From contig CAZOKZ010000074.1 of the NCBI GenBank assembly GCA_964580585.1, forward strand, positions 1 to 21,271: a stretch of 21,271 nt of DNA. Direction: 5' to 3'. Position 1 is the first letter of the stretch; every line of letters begins with the position of its first letter. Origin of the DNA: CAZOKZ01 sp964580585 (GTDB taxonomy: Bacteria > Sumerlaeota > Sumerlaeia > SLMS01 > JAHLLQ01). The notes under the pieces are model-generated. The model ran no database searches. It saw only the letters and a list, made by a program, of their open reading frames with translations, and had not been told where the DNA came from. Both the position numbers and the translations under genes were made by a program. This document shows, piece by piece, positions 9,169 to 15,741 of the stretch.

Positions 9169-9187
9169 GTCCTCTTGGAGGAGGCGT

Positions 9188-12157
9188 ATGACTCGCTTAC
9201 ATCATTCAAAATTCCGCCACGAAGGACTTCTAGCTATTGCTGCCACCATCGCGATTTCGGGCATATTGCCCGCTGAACTGCCGCAGTCGTTTAATGTGGA
9301 TGAGATTGACGGTTTCAATGGCCGAACATTTATCGGCGCGGCGCGCTCAATCTCGGGGGTGGGTGACATTGATGCGGACGGGTATGATGATATACTGATT
9401 GGCAATCCTGAATACGGACAGCAGTGTCGCCTTGTTGGAGTTTGCTTTTCACGCGGAATAATTCATTGGCTCCGTGGCAATCCAAGCCACGGCCATAGTC
9501 CGTTTGATCTATCGACACTTTCCATGCCCGAGGGAGTTTCGATTCCTGGTCCACTCAAGGATTCGGGGCAAGGATTCAGGATAAGTGGCATCGGTGATTT
9601 TAATGGCGATCAAATTAGCGATTTTATTTATACCTCAAGAAAACCGATATCTGACGACTCTTCTGGAGTGGGCGAATATTACGTTATTTTTGGCCGTGAA
9701 GGCGGATTCCCGGAAGGCTTTGACCGCAATTATGCGGACGGTGTTCGAGGCTTTAGAATTGAAGGTTCTGTTTTTAATTCTATTAGTGGCGCAGGTGATA
9801 TAAATGGAGATGGATTCGATGATATAGCACTTGGGGATACGTACGCTTATGATGATTATGGTGCAGTATGGATTGTTTTCGGGAAAGAGACTCCACTTGG
9901 CTCTCAAGTGATTAATGTTAGCAATATGGAATTGAATGACGGGATTCGTATTTATGGTGCGCAACAAAATGCCGCAACTGGAGTCGTTTCAGGAATTGGT
10001 GACTATGATGGAGACGGCATTGATGATATTCTTATCTCTGCTAGTAAATATGATTACAACGCCTTGAGCGATTCGGGAACTTGTTACATTATTAATGGGA
10101 AGACGAATATAAATAATATTGAACTTGCTGATTTGGATTCTAAAGATGGGCTTTGGATTATTGGAACTATGGCGAATTGGAGATTTGCCTCAGAAACCAC
10201 CCCTATAGGAGACATTAATGGTGATGGATATCACGACATACTCCTCGGTCAAGGAACGGCTGATCTAAATGGGCTGACAAATTCGGGGCGCGCAAATACA
10301 TTACTTGGAATGGGTGCAAATGTTGACGCCGTTTTATTTGACTATGAAATAATGGGAAGTTATGGAAGTCAATTTGATGGTATCAATGCATTCTACCGCC
10401 TGACTTCAGGTGTTGGAGTTGGTGATATTAATGGCGATGGACTAAGCGACTTCACGCTTCAACGAGTCCTACCATTCAAAGTAATTGGCGAACAATATGT
10501 CGTATTTTCAACAAATCCACTTCCGCCTTTTACAACTATCCCAAGCCCAGAACTCGAATATTTATCAAAAGTTGTTGGGGATGACAAGTTATTATATGCG
10601 GCAAATTCACCAGCAGGTGATTTCAATGGTGACGGATTTAATGACTTTGTTTTACGTGGCTCTCAAGGTGAATTCTACCTCTTTTTCGGTTCCGGCACAT
10701 CCCAACAAGCCACGTACAAATCTTTTGCCCGCGCGGATGACGCGCCCATTTCCGGCATTGGTTACATCGGCAATGGTACACAATCATCCCCATCTTCAAG
10801 GCTTTGGGTTGATTTTGAGCTAGGTGGCGGTCCAGGTAAAAATGGTTCAAGCCTACAAACTGTTACGATCACCCGGAGTAATAGCGAACTTTCAAACATT
10901 GAAAATTCCGCCACTGTCTACTGGTATCTTGAAACCGTCCGCGAAAACTACATTGTCGAAAGCCGCAATGGTATTACGTCCGGTCGTGTCAATATAATGG
11001 TCAAATACCTCGATGGCGAAGTTTGGCACCTGGAGGAAAACTCACTCGAACTAATGCAAGCTCCATCCCCCGACGGGCCGTGGCGCCCCATGCAAGACCA
11101 GCATCTCAACACAGCTCAAAACCGCATCAAAGCCCGCGTTGATGGTCTGCTTCCACAGTATTTTGCGATTCGAGGAGGCGCGGCTCAAACCGCTTCCATT
11201 CCAAGTCCGTCACTATTAACATTAACACCGTTTACCGATTGTTGGCTTTCGCCCGTTAGCCCTGCCGCGCGTTTTTTTCAACCCGCCCGTCTTGGGTTTA
11301 CGGGCTTTCAAAATAACACGCAAGGATGGCGATCATTCAGTGGTGATTTTAACGGCGATGGTTTGAATGATGTTTCGACAATCACGCCATGGGGAGAATG
11401 GCATACAGCATACGCCGGGCAGACGCTAGGCTTTATCCCCACCGCGCTGCAAAGCGTCGGGTGGGTCAGTGATCCGACAAATGGTTGGCTTGTGCTTTCG
11501 GGCGATTTTAACGGAGATGGTAAAAATGCGCTGTTGCAATTTACAGCGGACGGAAGCATCTTTCAGAATGGTTCACGTACAATGGGTGTTCCGCCCGAAC
11601 CTGCATTTTTAACGACAACCAATCTTCGCCACGATCCCGCCAACGGAAACTATATTTTCTCTGCCGACATAAACGGCGACGGAATGGACGACCTTATTAA
11701 TATTAATAACTCGGGAGTGCTCACGGTTGAAGTATCCAATGGAATTAACTTCAATCCCACTCAAACATGGGGGCAGTTCGGTTTCAAACACGATCCCGCT
11801 ACCAAGCGGGGCGTGCATTTCGGCGATTTCAACGGTGATGGCCGCGACGATATTTGCCAGATTACACAATATGGCGATGCCTGGGTTGCGCTTTCGACCG
11901 GCTCAAAGTTTAACTCACCCACACGGTGGGGTTGGCTCGGGTTTTCAGATGATCCAAATCGCGGAGACGGCTGGTATGTATTTGTGGCCGACATCGACCG
12001 CGACGGCAGGGACGATCTAGTTCAACTTACTGACATCGGCGAAGTCTGGATCGCGCGATCCAACGGTGCGAACGGCTTTCTCGCGCCCACCCGCAACGCG
12101 CAACTGGGGTTTCACCACAAACCCGATGGTCCGTGGCAGGTGTTTGTGGTGGAGTGA
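9188..12157 (+). CDS. Secreted FG-GAP / VCBS double beta-propeller protein
   Basis: A 989-residue exported protein. The start at 9188 is preferred to ATG 9152 because GGAGGAGG lies just before it and the protein then begins with a signal peptide (LLAIAATIAISGILPA). The first half has seven FG-GAP-type calcium loops of the form D-x-N-G-D-G-x-x-D, near residues 54, 132, 198, 267, 338, 408 and 475, an integrin-alpha-like propeller. A beta-sandwich-like linker (about 520-700) follows. The second half has five VCBS-like repeats with loops near residues 716, 770, 823, 877 and 931, at a regular period of about 54 residues and the pattern W-G-x-L-G-F...DG-x-DD-x-x-Q-x-T. The end, WQVFVVE, looks like the first strand of a sixth repeat that closes the propeller. 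Loop 2 has Q in place of G (NGDQ) and one later loop reads NGDGKNA, so two calcium sites may be weakened. Likely a calcium-binding extracellular adhesion or scaffold protein. Confidence 0.88.
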   Translation: MTRLHHSKFRHEGLLAIAATIAISGILPAELPQSFNVDEIDGFNGRTFIGAARSISGVGDIDADGYDDILIGNPEYGQQCRLVGVCFSRGIIHWLRGNPSHGHSPFDLSTLSMPEGVSIPGPLKDSGQGFRISGIGDFNGDQISDFIYTSRKPISDDSSGVGEYYVIFGREGGFPEGFDRNYADGVRGFRIEGSVFNSISGAGDINGDGFDDIALGDTYAYDDYGAVWIVFGKETPLGSQVINVSNMELNDGIRIYGAQQNAATGVVSGIGDYDGDGIDDILISASKYDYNALSDSGTCYIINGKTNINNIELADLDSKDGLWIIGTMANWRFASETTPIGDINGDGYHDILLGQGTADLNGLTNSGRANTLLGMGANVDAVLFDYEIMGSYGSQFDGINAFYRLTSGVGVGDINGDGLSDFTLQRVLPFKVIGEQYVVFSTNPLPPFTTIPSPELEYLSKVVGDDKLLYAANSPAGDFNGDGFNDFVLRGSQGEFYLFFGSGTSQQATYKSFARADDAPISGIGYIGNGTQSSPSSRLWVDFELGGGPGKNGSSLQTVTITRSNSELSNIENSATVYWYLETVRENYIVESRNGITSGRVNIMVKYLDGEVWHLEENSLELMQAPSPDGPWRPMQDQHLNTAQNRIKARVDGLLPQYFAIRGGAAQTASIPSPSLLTLTPFTDCWLSPVSPAARFFQPARLGFTGFQNNTQGWRSFSGDFNGDGLNDVSTITPWGEWHTAYAGQTLGFIPTALQSVGWVSDPTNGWLVLSGDFNGDGKNALLQFTADGSIFQNGSRTMGVPPEPAFLTTTNLRHDPANGNYIFSADINGDGMDDLININNSGVLTVEVSNGINFNPTQTWGQFGFKHDPATKRGVHFGDFNGDGRDDICQITQYGDAWVALSTGSKFNSPTRWGWLGFSDDPNRGDGWYVFVADIDRDGRDDLVQLTDIGEVWIARSNGANGFLAPTRNAQLGFHHKPDGPWQVFVVE

Positions 12158-12197
12158 ACAGTACCTTCTGATTGTGCGTGACGTTGTTATTAAAAAT

Positions 12198-12229
12198 ATT
12201 CCCCGAGGCCGAAACCTCGGGGAATTTGG
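12198..12229. terminator. Terminator stem after FG-GAP gene
   Basis: ATTCCCCGAGG (12198-12208) and CCTCGGGGAAT (12215-12225) form a perfect 11-bp stem with a CCGAAA loop, 40 bases after the FG-GAP stop. The T-tract is short on the plus strand, while the minus strand has TTTTTA beyond the stem. It could therefore also end transcription of the minus-strand remnant at 12231-12621. Confidence 0.75.
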
Positions 12230-12230
12230 G

Positions 12231-12621
12231 TCATTCAGCCGACACCGCTTTCAATTTTTGCGGTTTGGCGGTTTCATCTTCAGTTTTTGGTGTTGGTTGC
12301 TTGGTTTTGTTTCACAGTACAACGTTTTGTACTGATCGGCAGCCGCCGCCAGTTCGGTGATTTCAGTTGCGATTCCTTGAATGCAGTCCAGGCTCCCAAT
12401 CAACAAGTAGCCCATGAAACTGATTTCCATGTGTGACTCAATTCTTCTTCCCAGTGGCCTTCTCCATTGATGCACACGTATTTCGGCTTGCGAACATCCG
12501 CGTCATGGCAAATCCTCGACAAGGTCAAGTAAAAGTCTCTTTTCCTTGACCACAATGCATTTGTGTGGTTCAAATCACTGTTGGATTGAGAAGTTCCAAA
12601 CCATGTGATTTGTTTGGATTT
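12231..12621 (-). pseudogene. Frameshifted small coding remnant
   Basis: Three successive minus-strand frames each read like protein and abut one another. The first, 12621-12403, is 73 open codons with no ATG. It follows an in-frame TAA (12622-12624), reads like a zinc-finger-type segment (RICHDADVRKPKYVC, then INGEGHWEEEL) and stops at 12400-12402. The second, on from ATG 12430, reads MEISFMGYLLIGSLDC and ITELAAAADQYKTLY. The third, ending with TGA at 12231-12233, reads KQPTPKTEDETAKPQKLKAV, a typical charged tail, and stops just before the shared terminator stem. The second junction lies at AAAA, where a -1 shift joins the frames. The simplest reading is one decayed gene of about 130 codons with two frameshifts. 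Sequencing error, or two short overlapping genes, remain possible. Not a known family to me. Confidence 0.4.
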
Positions 12622-12795
12622 TTAGTTTTGGTTTTTGCAGATGAAAAACGAGTGCCTTGACCGAATCATGAGTAATTGTTTACAATCAAAACATTGGGCG
12701 CTTTCGATCTGCTCTGAGTCGTTGCCTCGGCAAAGGGCCGGAAGTGATCCATGGTGCATCGTCAGTTGGCGATGCTCACTCCGATGTGGGGGGTA

Positions 12796-12912
12796 TGGTA
12801 AAATGTAGCCGCTAAACTATCCTTTTACTCATATCCCCCCCGCATCCCTATTATTATTTAAGCAAATTGTTCATTTTTACCTCAACTCGCTTCTTCGGGA
12901 GCGAGTTTTTTT
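12796..12912 (+). ncRNA. Candidate small RNA with C-rich stretch
   Basis: An extended -10 (TGG then TAAAAT, 12796-12804) is followed about 80 bases later by a strong factor-independent terminator, with no ORF between. The predicted transcript of about 100 bases, starting near 12811, contains a C-rich stretch (CATATCCCCCCC near 12830) that could pair with G-rich ribosome binding sites. The -35 is poor. This is an inference from the promoter-like and terminator sequences, not a recognised RNA family. Confidence 0.35.
12884..12912 (+). terminator. Strong factor-independent terminator
   Basis: AACTCGCT (12884-12891) and AGCGAGTT (12900-12907) form a perfect 8-bp stem with loop TCTTCGGG, followed by a T run to 12912. 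No protein-coding gene ends immediately upstream on this strand, which is the main reason for proposing a small RNA. Confidence 0.85.
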
Positions 12913-13305
12913 GTCATTTGCTCAGATCGTTACCCAACCTGATTGGGTGATTTCCTGGCGTCGCATCGTGTATTGGTTAGCGGTGAATCGTTTTCTCAAC
13001 TTCCGACTCACCAATTACTTCCCCATGGATTCATGAATCCGTCCAAGCCAACCAGATACGTAGCACGCGAATGTCGTTATGTAAACCCTCAATAGGCAAC
13101 TCGAGAAAGAAAATTCCACCATGGGGAGTCAATTTCAAAATTAAGTCAGAAATTCGGATTGATTGCGTAATTAATCGAATCTATTTTGATGTAATGTCGA
13201 GCGATCTTTTCGATCCACATATCTGCTCGATAGGGTGCGTTAGAAACAAAGCGTCGTACAATAGCACTATTCAGGGGATCGGACAACTACACTGGAGGTT
13301 CGCTC
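12913..13305. other. Intergenic region without convincing gene
   Basis: This stretch of about 400 bases shows no supported gene. An open frame of 84 codons at 13071-13325 has no ribosome binding site or recognisable domain. Small symmetries are present: ACCCAA/TTGGGT at 12932-12948 and the perfect 14-bp palindrome GGATTCATGAATCC at 13027-13040. Confidence 0.5.
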
Positions 13306-13332
13306 TATTGTATCGACAGTGTTGACACAAAT
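13306..13332. repeat. 27-bp palindrome copy 1 (imperfect)
   Basis: Centred on GACAGTGTT, this copy carries ATTGT at its left end and ACAA near its right. It matches copy 3 at about 20 of 27 positions and has a few unpaired positions in its arms. It is the most degenerate of three related elements before the XRE regulator's 3' end. Confidence 0.5.
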
Positions 13333-13368
13333 TCGAGTGGTTGGCGGCGGTGCAGCGTTTTCCTTCCC

Positions 13369-13395
13369 GATTGTGCAGACGCTGTCTGCACAATC
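13369..13395. repeat. 27-bp palindrome copy 2 (perfect arms)
   Basis: GATTGTGCAGAC (13369-13380) and GTCTGCACAATC (13384-13395) are perfect 12-bp inverted arms around GCT. It shares both ends (GATTGT and ACAATC), the GAC and TGTC core and the total length with copy 3. The three bases that differ in each arm change together so that pairing is kept. Confidence 0.8.
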
Positions 13396-13469
13396 TTCCC
13401 GCCGCCCGCCTTGCCACTTTTCCTTTTTCGCCCGTTTTCCTTGAATTGGTGCCCAAAGATCGGTTGGCA

Positions 13470-13496
13470 GATTGTCTCGACACTGTCGAGACAATC
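13470..13496. repeat. 27-bp palindrome copy 3 (perfect arms)
   Basis: GATTGTCTCGACA (13470-13482) and TGTCGAGACAATC (13484-13496) are perfect 13-bp arms around a single C. It could be a DNA operator for a dimeric protein, or a stem-loop in RNA from either strand. There is no U-run after it, so a terminator role is unlikely. Confidence 0.8.
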
Positions 13497-13540
13497 GCCG
13501 ATTCGGGTTGCGACTCAGTATTTCAAAGCTACCAGGCGAT

Positions 13541-13590
13541 CTATTCTATTCTATTCTATTCTATTCTATTCTATTCTATTCTATTCTATT
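13541..13590. repeat. (CTATT)10 pentanucleotide microsatellite
   Basis: Ten exact CTATT units run up to and into the 3' end of the minus-strand XRE gene, supplying its last codons and its TAG stop. On the minus strand the unit is AATAG, which puts TAG in every frame. A change in copy number would therefore not alter the protein, but it would change the spacing between the gene end and the palindromes. Confidence 0.95.
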
Positions 13591-14480
13591 CCTTTCTTAG
13601 CCGGAAACGCCACCCGTACTCTTTCTTCCAGCCACGCCATGATCCTTTCATCCATCTGGGCCTTGCCCGCATCGATCTGGCAGAGGCGATTTTTTGACAC
13701 TCGAAGTTCCTTTGCCAGCCGCTCGACAGAATAGCCGAGCGCTTGGCGGTAGAACCGAAACTGCCGGTGAGGCTCCTCGGGTGGTTTCGGCAGGTAGCCG
13801 AGGAACTGAATGAGTTTTGGCAGAGTCCGATGGTCCGGCGTGTCGGTCCCGGTTTCCCACCGGGCGTAGGCCGAGTGCGACACGCCGATTGCCTGGGCAG
13901 CTTGGGCCTGGGTCAGCCCGCGTTTTTGCCGCTCGGTGAATAAATGTCCACCAATCGTGGCGGGCGTCTTGGTTTCGGTTGGCAGAATCGCTTTGCCGCT
14001 CTCGATAGCCTGGGCGAGCCAGTCGGGATTGCTTTCAGCTTTCTCCAGGAATGCCTTCAACGACTCGACATCCTGACCATCGGGAGTCTGCTTACCTCGT
14101 TCCCACGCGCAATAACGGTTCCGTCCGACTCCCAGCAACCGGGCAAATTTGACCACGGTCAGCCCATGCCTCAGCCGTAACCGCCCCAACCGTTCGCTCA
14201 AGGATAGAGCTTTCGGAAACGGGTCGTACCCCAGGAATTCGATAATGCCCAGGTCATGTTTTGGGTGCGGCTGGTGGTGTCCTTGCTCCCAATCGACGAT
14301 GGTGATGTCCACAACCCCGAACTTTTCACCCACCTGCTTGAGCGTCAGCCCCAGTTCGATCCGTCGTTTACGCAGATGGTCTCCCAAGGTGACGATTTCG
14401 CTTGGAATCCTGGGATCAGCGGGTTTAGGTACAGAGAAGGACAGTTCGCAAAAAGGCAACACAACTCCTGTGTTGCGCAT
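13581..14480 (-). CDS. Regulator with four tandem XRE-like HTH modules
   Basis: A 299-residue cytoplasmic DNA-binding protein. It contains four helix-turn-helix modules: residues about 32-87 (LGDHLRKRRIELGLTL to FLGYDP), 93-147 (LSERLGRLRLRHGLTV, W-E-R-G), 176-231 (IGGHLFTERQKRGLTQ to FLGYLP) and 240-288 (FRFYRQALGYSVERL). Modules 1 and 3 share the FLGY ending, and 2 and 4 lack it, which points to duplication of a two-module unit. Most XRE regulators have one such module. The first 30 residues are not HTH and their start is less certain. ATG 14480 has GAGAGG nine bases upstream, and an inverted repeat lies just inside the start. No ligand or enzyme domain is present. Its targets are unknown; the nearby palindromes or its own promoter are candidates. 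Confidence 0.85.
   Translation of the reverse strand: MRNTGVVLPFCELSFSVPKPADPRIPSEIVTLGDHLRKRRIELGLTLKQVGEKFGVVDITIVDWEQGHHQPHPKHDLGIIEFLGYDPFPKALSLSERLGRLRLRHGLTVVKFARLLGVGRNRYCAWERGKQTPDGQDVESLKAFLEKAESNPDWLAQAIESGKAILPTETKTPATIGGHLFTERQKRGLTQAQAAQAIGVSHSAYARWETGTDTPDHRTLPKLIQFLGYLPKPPEEPHRQFRFYRQALGYSVERLAKELRVSKNRLCQIDAGKAQMDERIMAWLEERVRVAFPAKKGIE
14456..14476. promoter_or_regulatory. Inverted repeat at XRE gene start (possible operator)
   Basis: GCAACACA (14456-14463) and TGTGTTGC (14469-14476) are perfect 8-bp arms around ACTCC, immediately inside the start codon of the XRE gene. The position suits autorepression or an mRNA hairpin that hinders initiation. Both are inferences. Confidence 0.45.
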
Positions 14481-14667
14481 CGGACTCGGCCTCTCTCACC
14501 GTAGCGCTGCTACGCCTCGGTTGTCCTCGCCTCGCACGCCTTGATCTTGCAACTCTGGAAACGTCCGGGTACTTTGAAAACGTTCTGAGAGTCCGTCCGA
14601 AAAGTTTCGATCATCAATTTTTCCAAGTATTGCACGGCTTTTGAATGATTTTGCCGAAAGGACGTCG
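14481..14667. other. Intergenic region upstream of XRE regulator
   Basis: This divergent region holds the XRE ribosome binding site (GAGAGG on the minus strand) and a short GTAGC/GCTAC stem at 14501-14513. An 87-codon minus-strand ORF (14496-14759) covers it but looks like chance: it overlaps the plus-strand small ORF and has no family signature. Confidence 0.4.
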
Positions 14668-14808
14668 ATGATGGACAAAATGAACGAACTTTTGCGCGGA
14701 TTACGGAGAAGCGGGATGGCAAGCCTCGAAGCTGGGAAAATGGAAATCTCGCAAAGCATTGATTTTACAGAAGTTAAAACTGTCCCCTTTTCGAGAAAGG
14801 CGTCGTAA
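14668..14808 (+). CDS. Small hypothetical protein (46 aa)
   Basis: A 46-residue ORF with AAAGGA (14657-14662) correctly placed before tandem ATGs at 14668 and 14671. It begins MMDKMNELLRGLRRSG and continues with a short polar tail ending SRKAS. The ribosome binding site and amphipathic N-terminal helix favour a real gene, but no family is recognised and its short length allows chance. It is divergent from the XRE gene, so it could be a target of that regulator. Confidence 0.4.
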   Translation: MMDKMNELLRGLRRSGMASLEAGKMEISQSIDFTEVKTVPFSRKAS

Positions 14809-14846
14809 GGTTCGGTTAAGATACGGGTATAGGACGTGTAACGGCC

Positions 14847-14869
14847 GGTGAGAGGCCGATGAGAACAGG
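14847..14869 (+). repeat. Inverted partial copy of the XRE gene leader
   Basis: GGTGAGAGGCCG followed by ATGAGAACAGG resembles, with small gaps, the leader and start of the XRE gene on the other strand (GGTGAGAGAGGCCG, then ATG and ACAGG, about 14465-14500). Here the reading frame stops after five codons. It may be a degraded duplicate or a dispersed leader motif. Confidence 0.3.
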
Positions 14870-14882
14870 CTTTTGAACCTTT

Positions 14883-14910
14883 TTGACAAAAGCCCGCACC
14901 ATGTTATTTA
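14883..14910 (+). promoter_or_regulatory. Probable promoter for the HAD operon
   Basis: TTGACA (14883-14888) is separated by 16 bases from TATTTA (14905-14910), which carries an upstream TG (extended -10). A start near 14917 would give a leader of about 115 bases before ATG 15031. A 7-bp stem, GGCTTTT/AAAAGCC (14868-14894), overlaps the -35. Confidence 0.4.
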
Positions 14911-15030
14911 GACTTACCCGACGGACTCTGACCAATAATGTCCTCCCCGCACAATCGCCTTGAACCCACCGGGCGGGCATGCAAGCACCTTGCCCCGGCG
15001 ATGCTCAATTTTCCACCACGGAACCTAACT

Positions 15031-15741
15031 ATGGATTTCAGCGCCATCCGAGCGATTACGTTCGACTGCTATGGTACCCTGATCGATTGGGAATCCGGGA
15101 TTCTCGATGCACTACGACCCATTCTCGAAGACAACGAGATCAAGGTTACGGACGATCGGATCCTGGCGTTGTATTCCGAGTTTGAACCCGAGGCCCAGTC
15201 GGGCGGTTATATGGAATACCGCGCCGTGTTGCGATCGGTGATGTACAGCTTTGCATCGAGGTTCGGGTTTTCCATCGAAGGTGACGAAGCCCATGCGCTG
15301 GCGAATTCCCTCCCCCACTGGCAACCGTTCCCCGACACCGTGGCCGCACTTCAGGAATTAAAAAAACACTATAAGCTGGCTATCTTGTCGAACATCGACG
15401 ACGATCTGTTCGCGGATTCCGCCGTCCATCTCGAAGTTCCATTCGATGCGATCATCACCGCCCAGCAGGTCCGTTCGTACAAACCGGGCAAAGCGCACTT
15501 TGCGGAAGCGCTCGAACGGTTGGACCTCGAACCGCACCAGATTTTGCATGCCGCCGAAAGCCTCTACCACGATGTAGCCACAGCTCGCCCCATGGGTTTT
15601 CGCACGGTCTGGGTAAACCGTCATGCCTGCCGCCCGGGATCGAGCGCCGCCCGTGTCTCCGACGTCCAGCCAGAGTTTACGGTGCCTAATTTGACGACGT
15701 TGGTGCGTATCCTCAACGGAATCGAGTCTTCCACTTTATGA
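15031..15741 (+). CDS. Haloacid dehalogenase type II-like HAD hydrolase
   Basis: A 236-residue cytoplasmic hydrolase of the HAD superfamily. ATG 15031 is chosen because the family begins right there (DFSAIRAITFDCYGTLIDW); an in-frame ATG at 14938 would add 31 residues with no homology signal, and no strong ribosome binding site distinguishes the starts. Motif I is FDCYGTL with nucleophile Asp12. Motif II is LSN with Ser120 and Asn121. Motif III is Lys151 in SYKPGK. The fourth motif is LHAAESLYHDVATARPMG with Asp181. The D-x-Y form of motif I and the ESLYHD phrase are typical of L-2-haloacid dehalogenase-like enzymes rather than D-x-D phosphatases, but the true substrate is unknown. Its stop overlaps the next start (ATGA), implying translational coupling to the methyltransferase. 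Confidence 0.85.
   Translation: MDFSAIRAITFDCYGTLIDWESGILDALRPILEDNEIKVTDDRILALYSEFEPEAQSGGYMEYRAVLRSVMYSFASRFGFSIEGDEAHALANSLPHWQPFPDTVAALQELKKHYKLAILSNIDDDLFADSAVHLEVPFDAIITAQQVRSYKPGKAHFAEALERLDLEPHQILHAAESLYHDVATARPMGFRTVWVNRHACRPGSSAARVSDVQPEFTVPNLTTLVRILNGIESSTL

Noticed and set aside
9152..9187. Earlier in-frame ATG for the FG-GAP gene
   Set aside because: It lies inside the leader hairpin, has no ribosome binding site, and would put 12 polar residues ahead of a good signal peptide.
13071..13325. 84-codon plus-strand ORF
   Set aside because: No ribosome binding site or recognisable feature, and it ends inside a palindrome copy.
13306..13496. CRISPR array or IS terminal repeats as an explanation of the palindromes
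   Set aside because: Spacing is unequal, the copies are palindromes rather than direct repeats with spacers, and there is no transposase or target duplication.
13341..13734. Plus-strand ORFs of 107-118 codons across the microsatellite
   Set aside because: They read through (CTATT) repeats as FYSIL-type low complexity and overlap the well-supported XRE gene on the other strand.
14496..14759. 87-codon minus-strand ORF upstream of the XRE gene
   Set aside because: It overlaps the plus-strand small ORF that has a proper ribosome binding site, and shows no family pattern.
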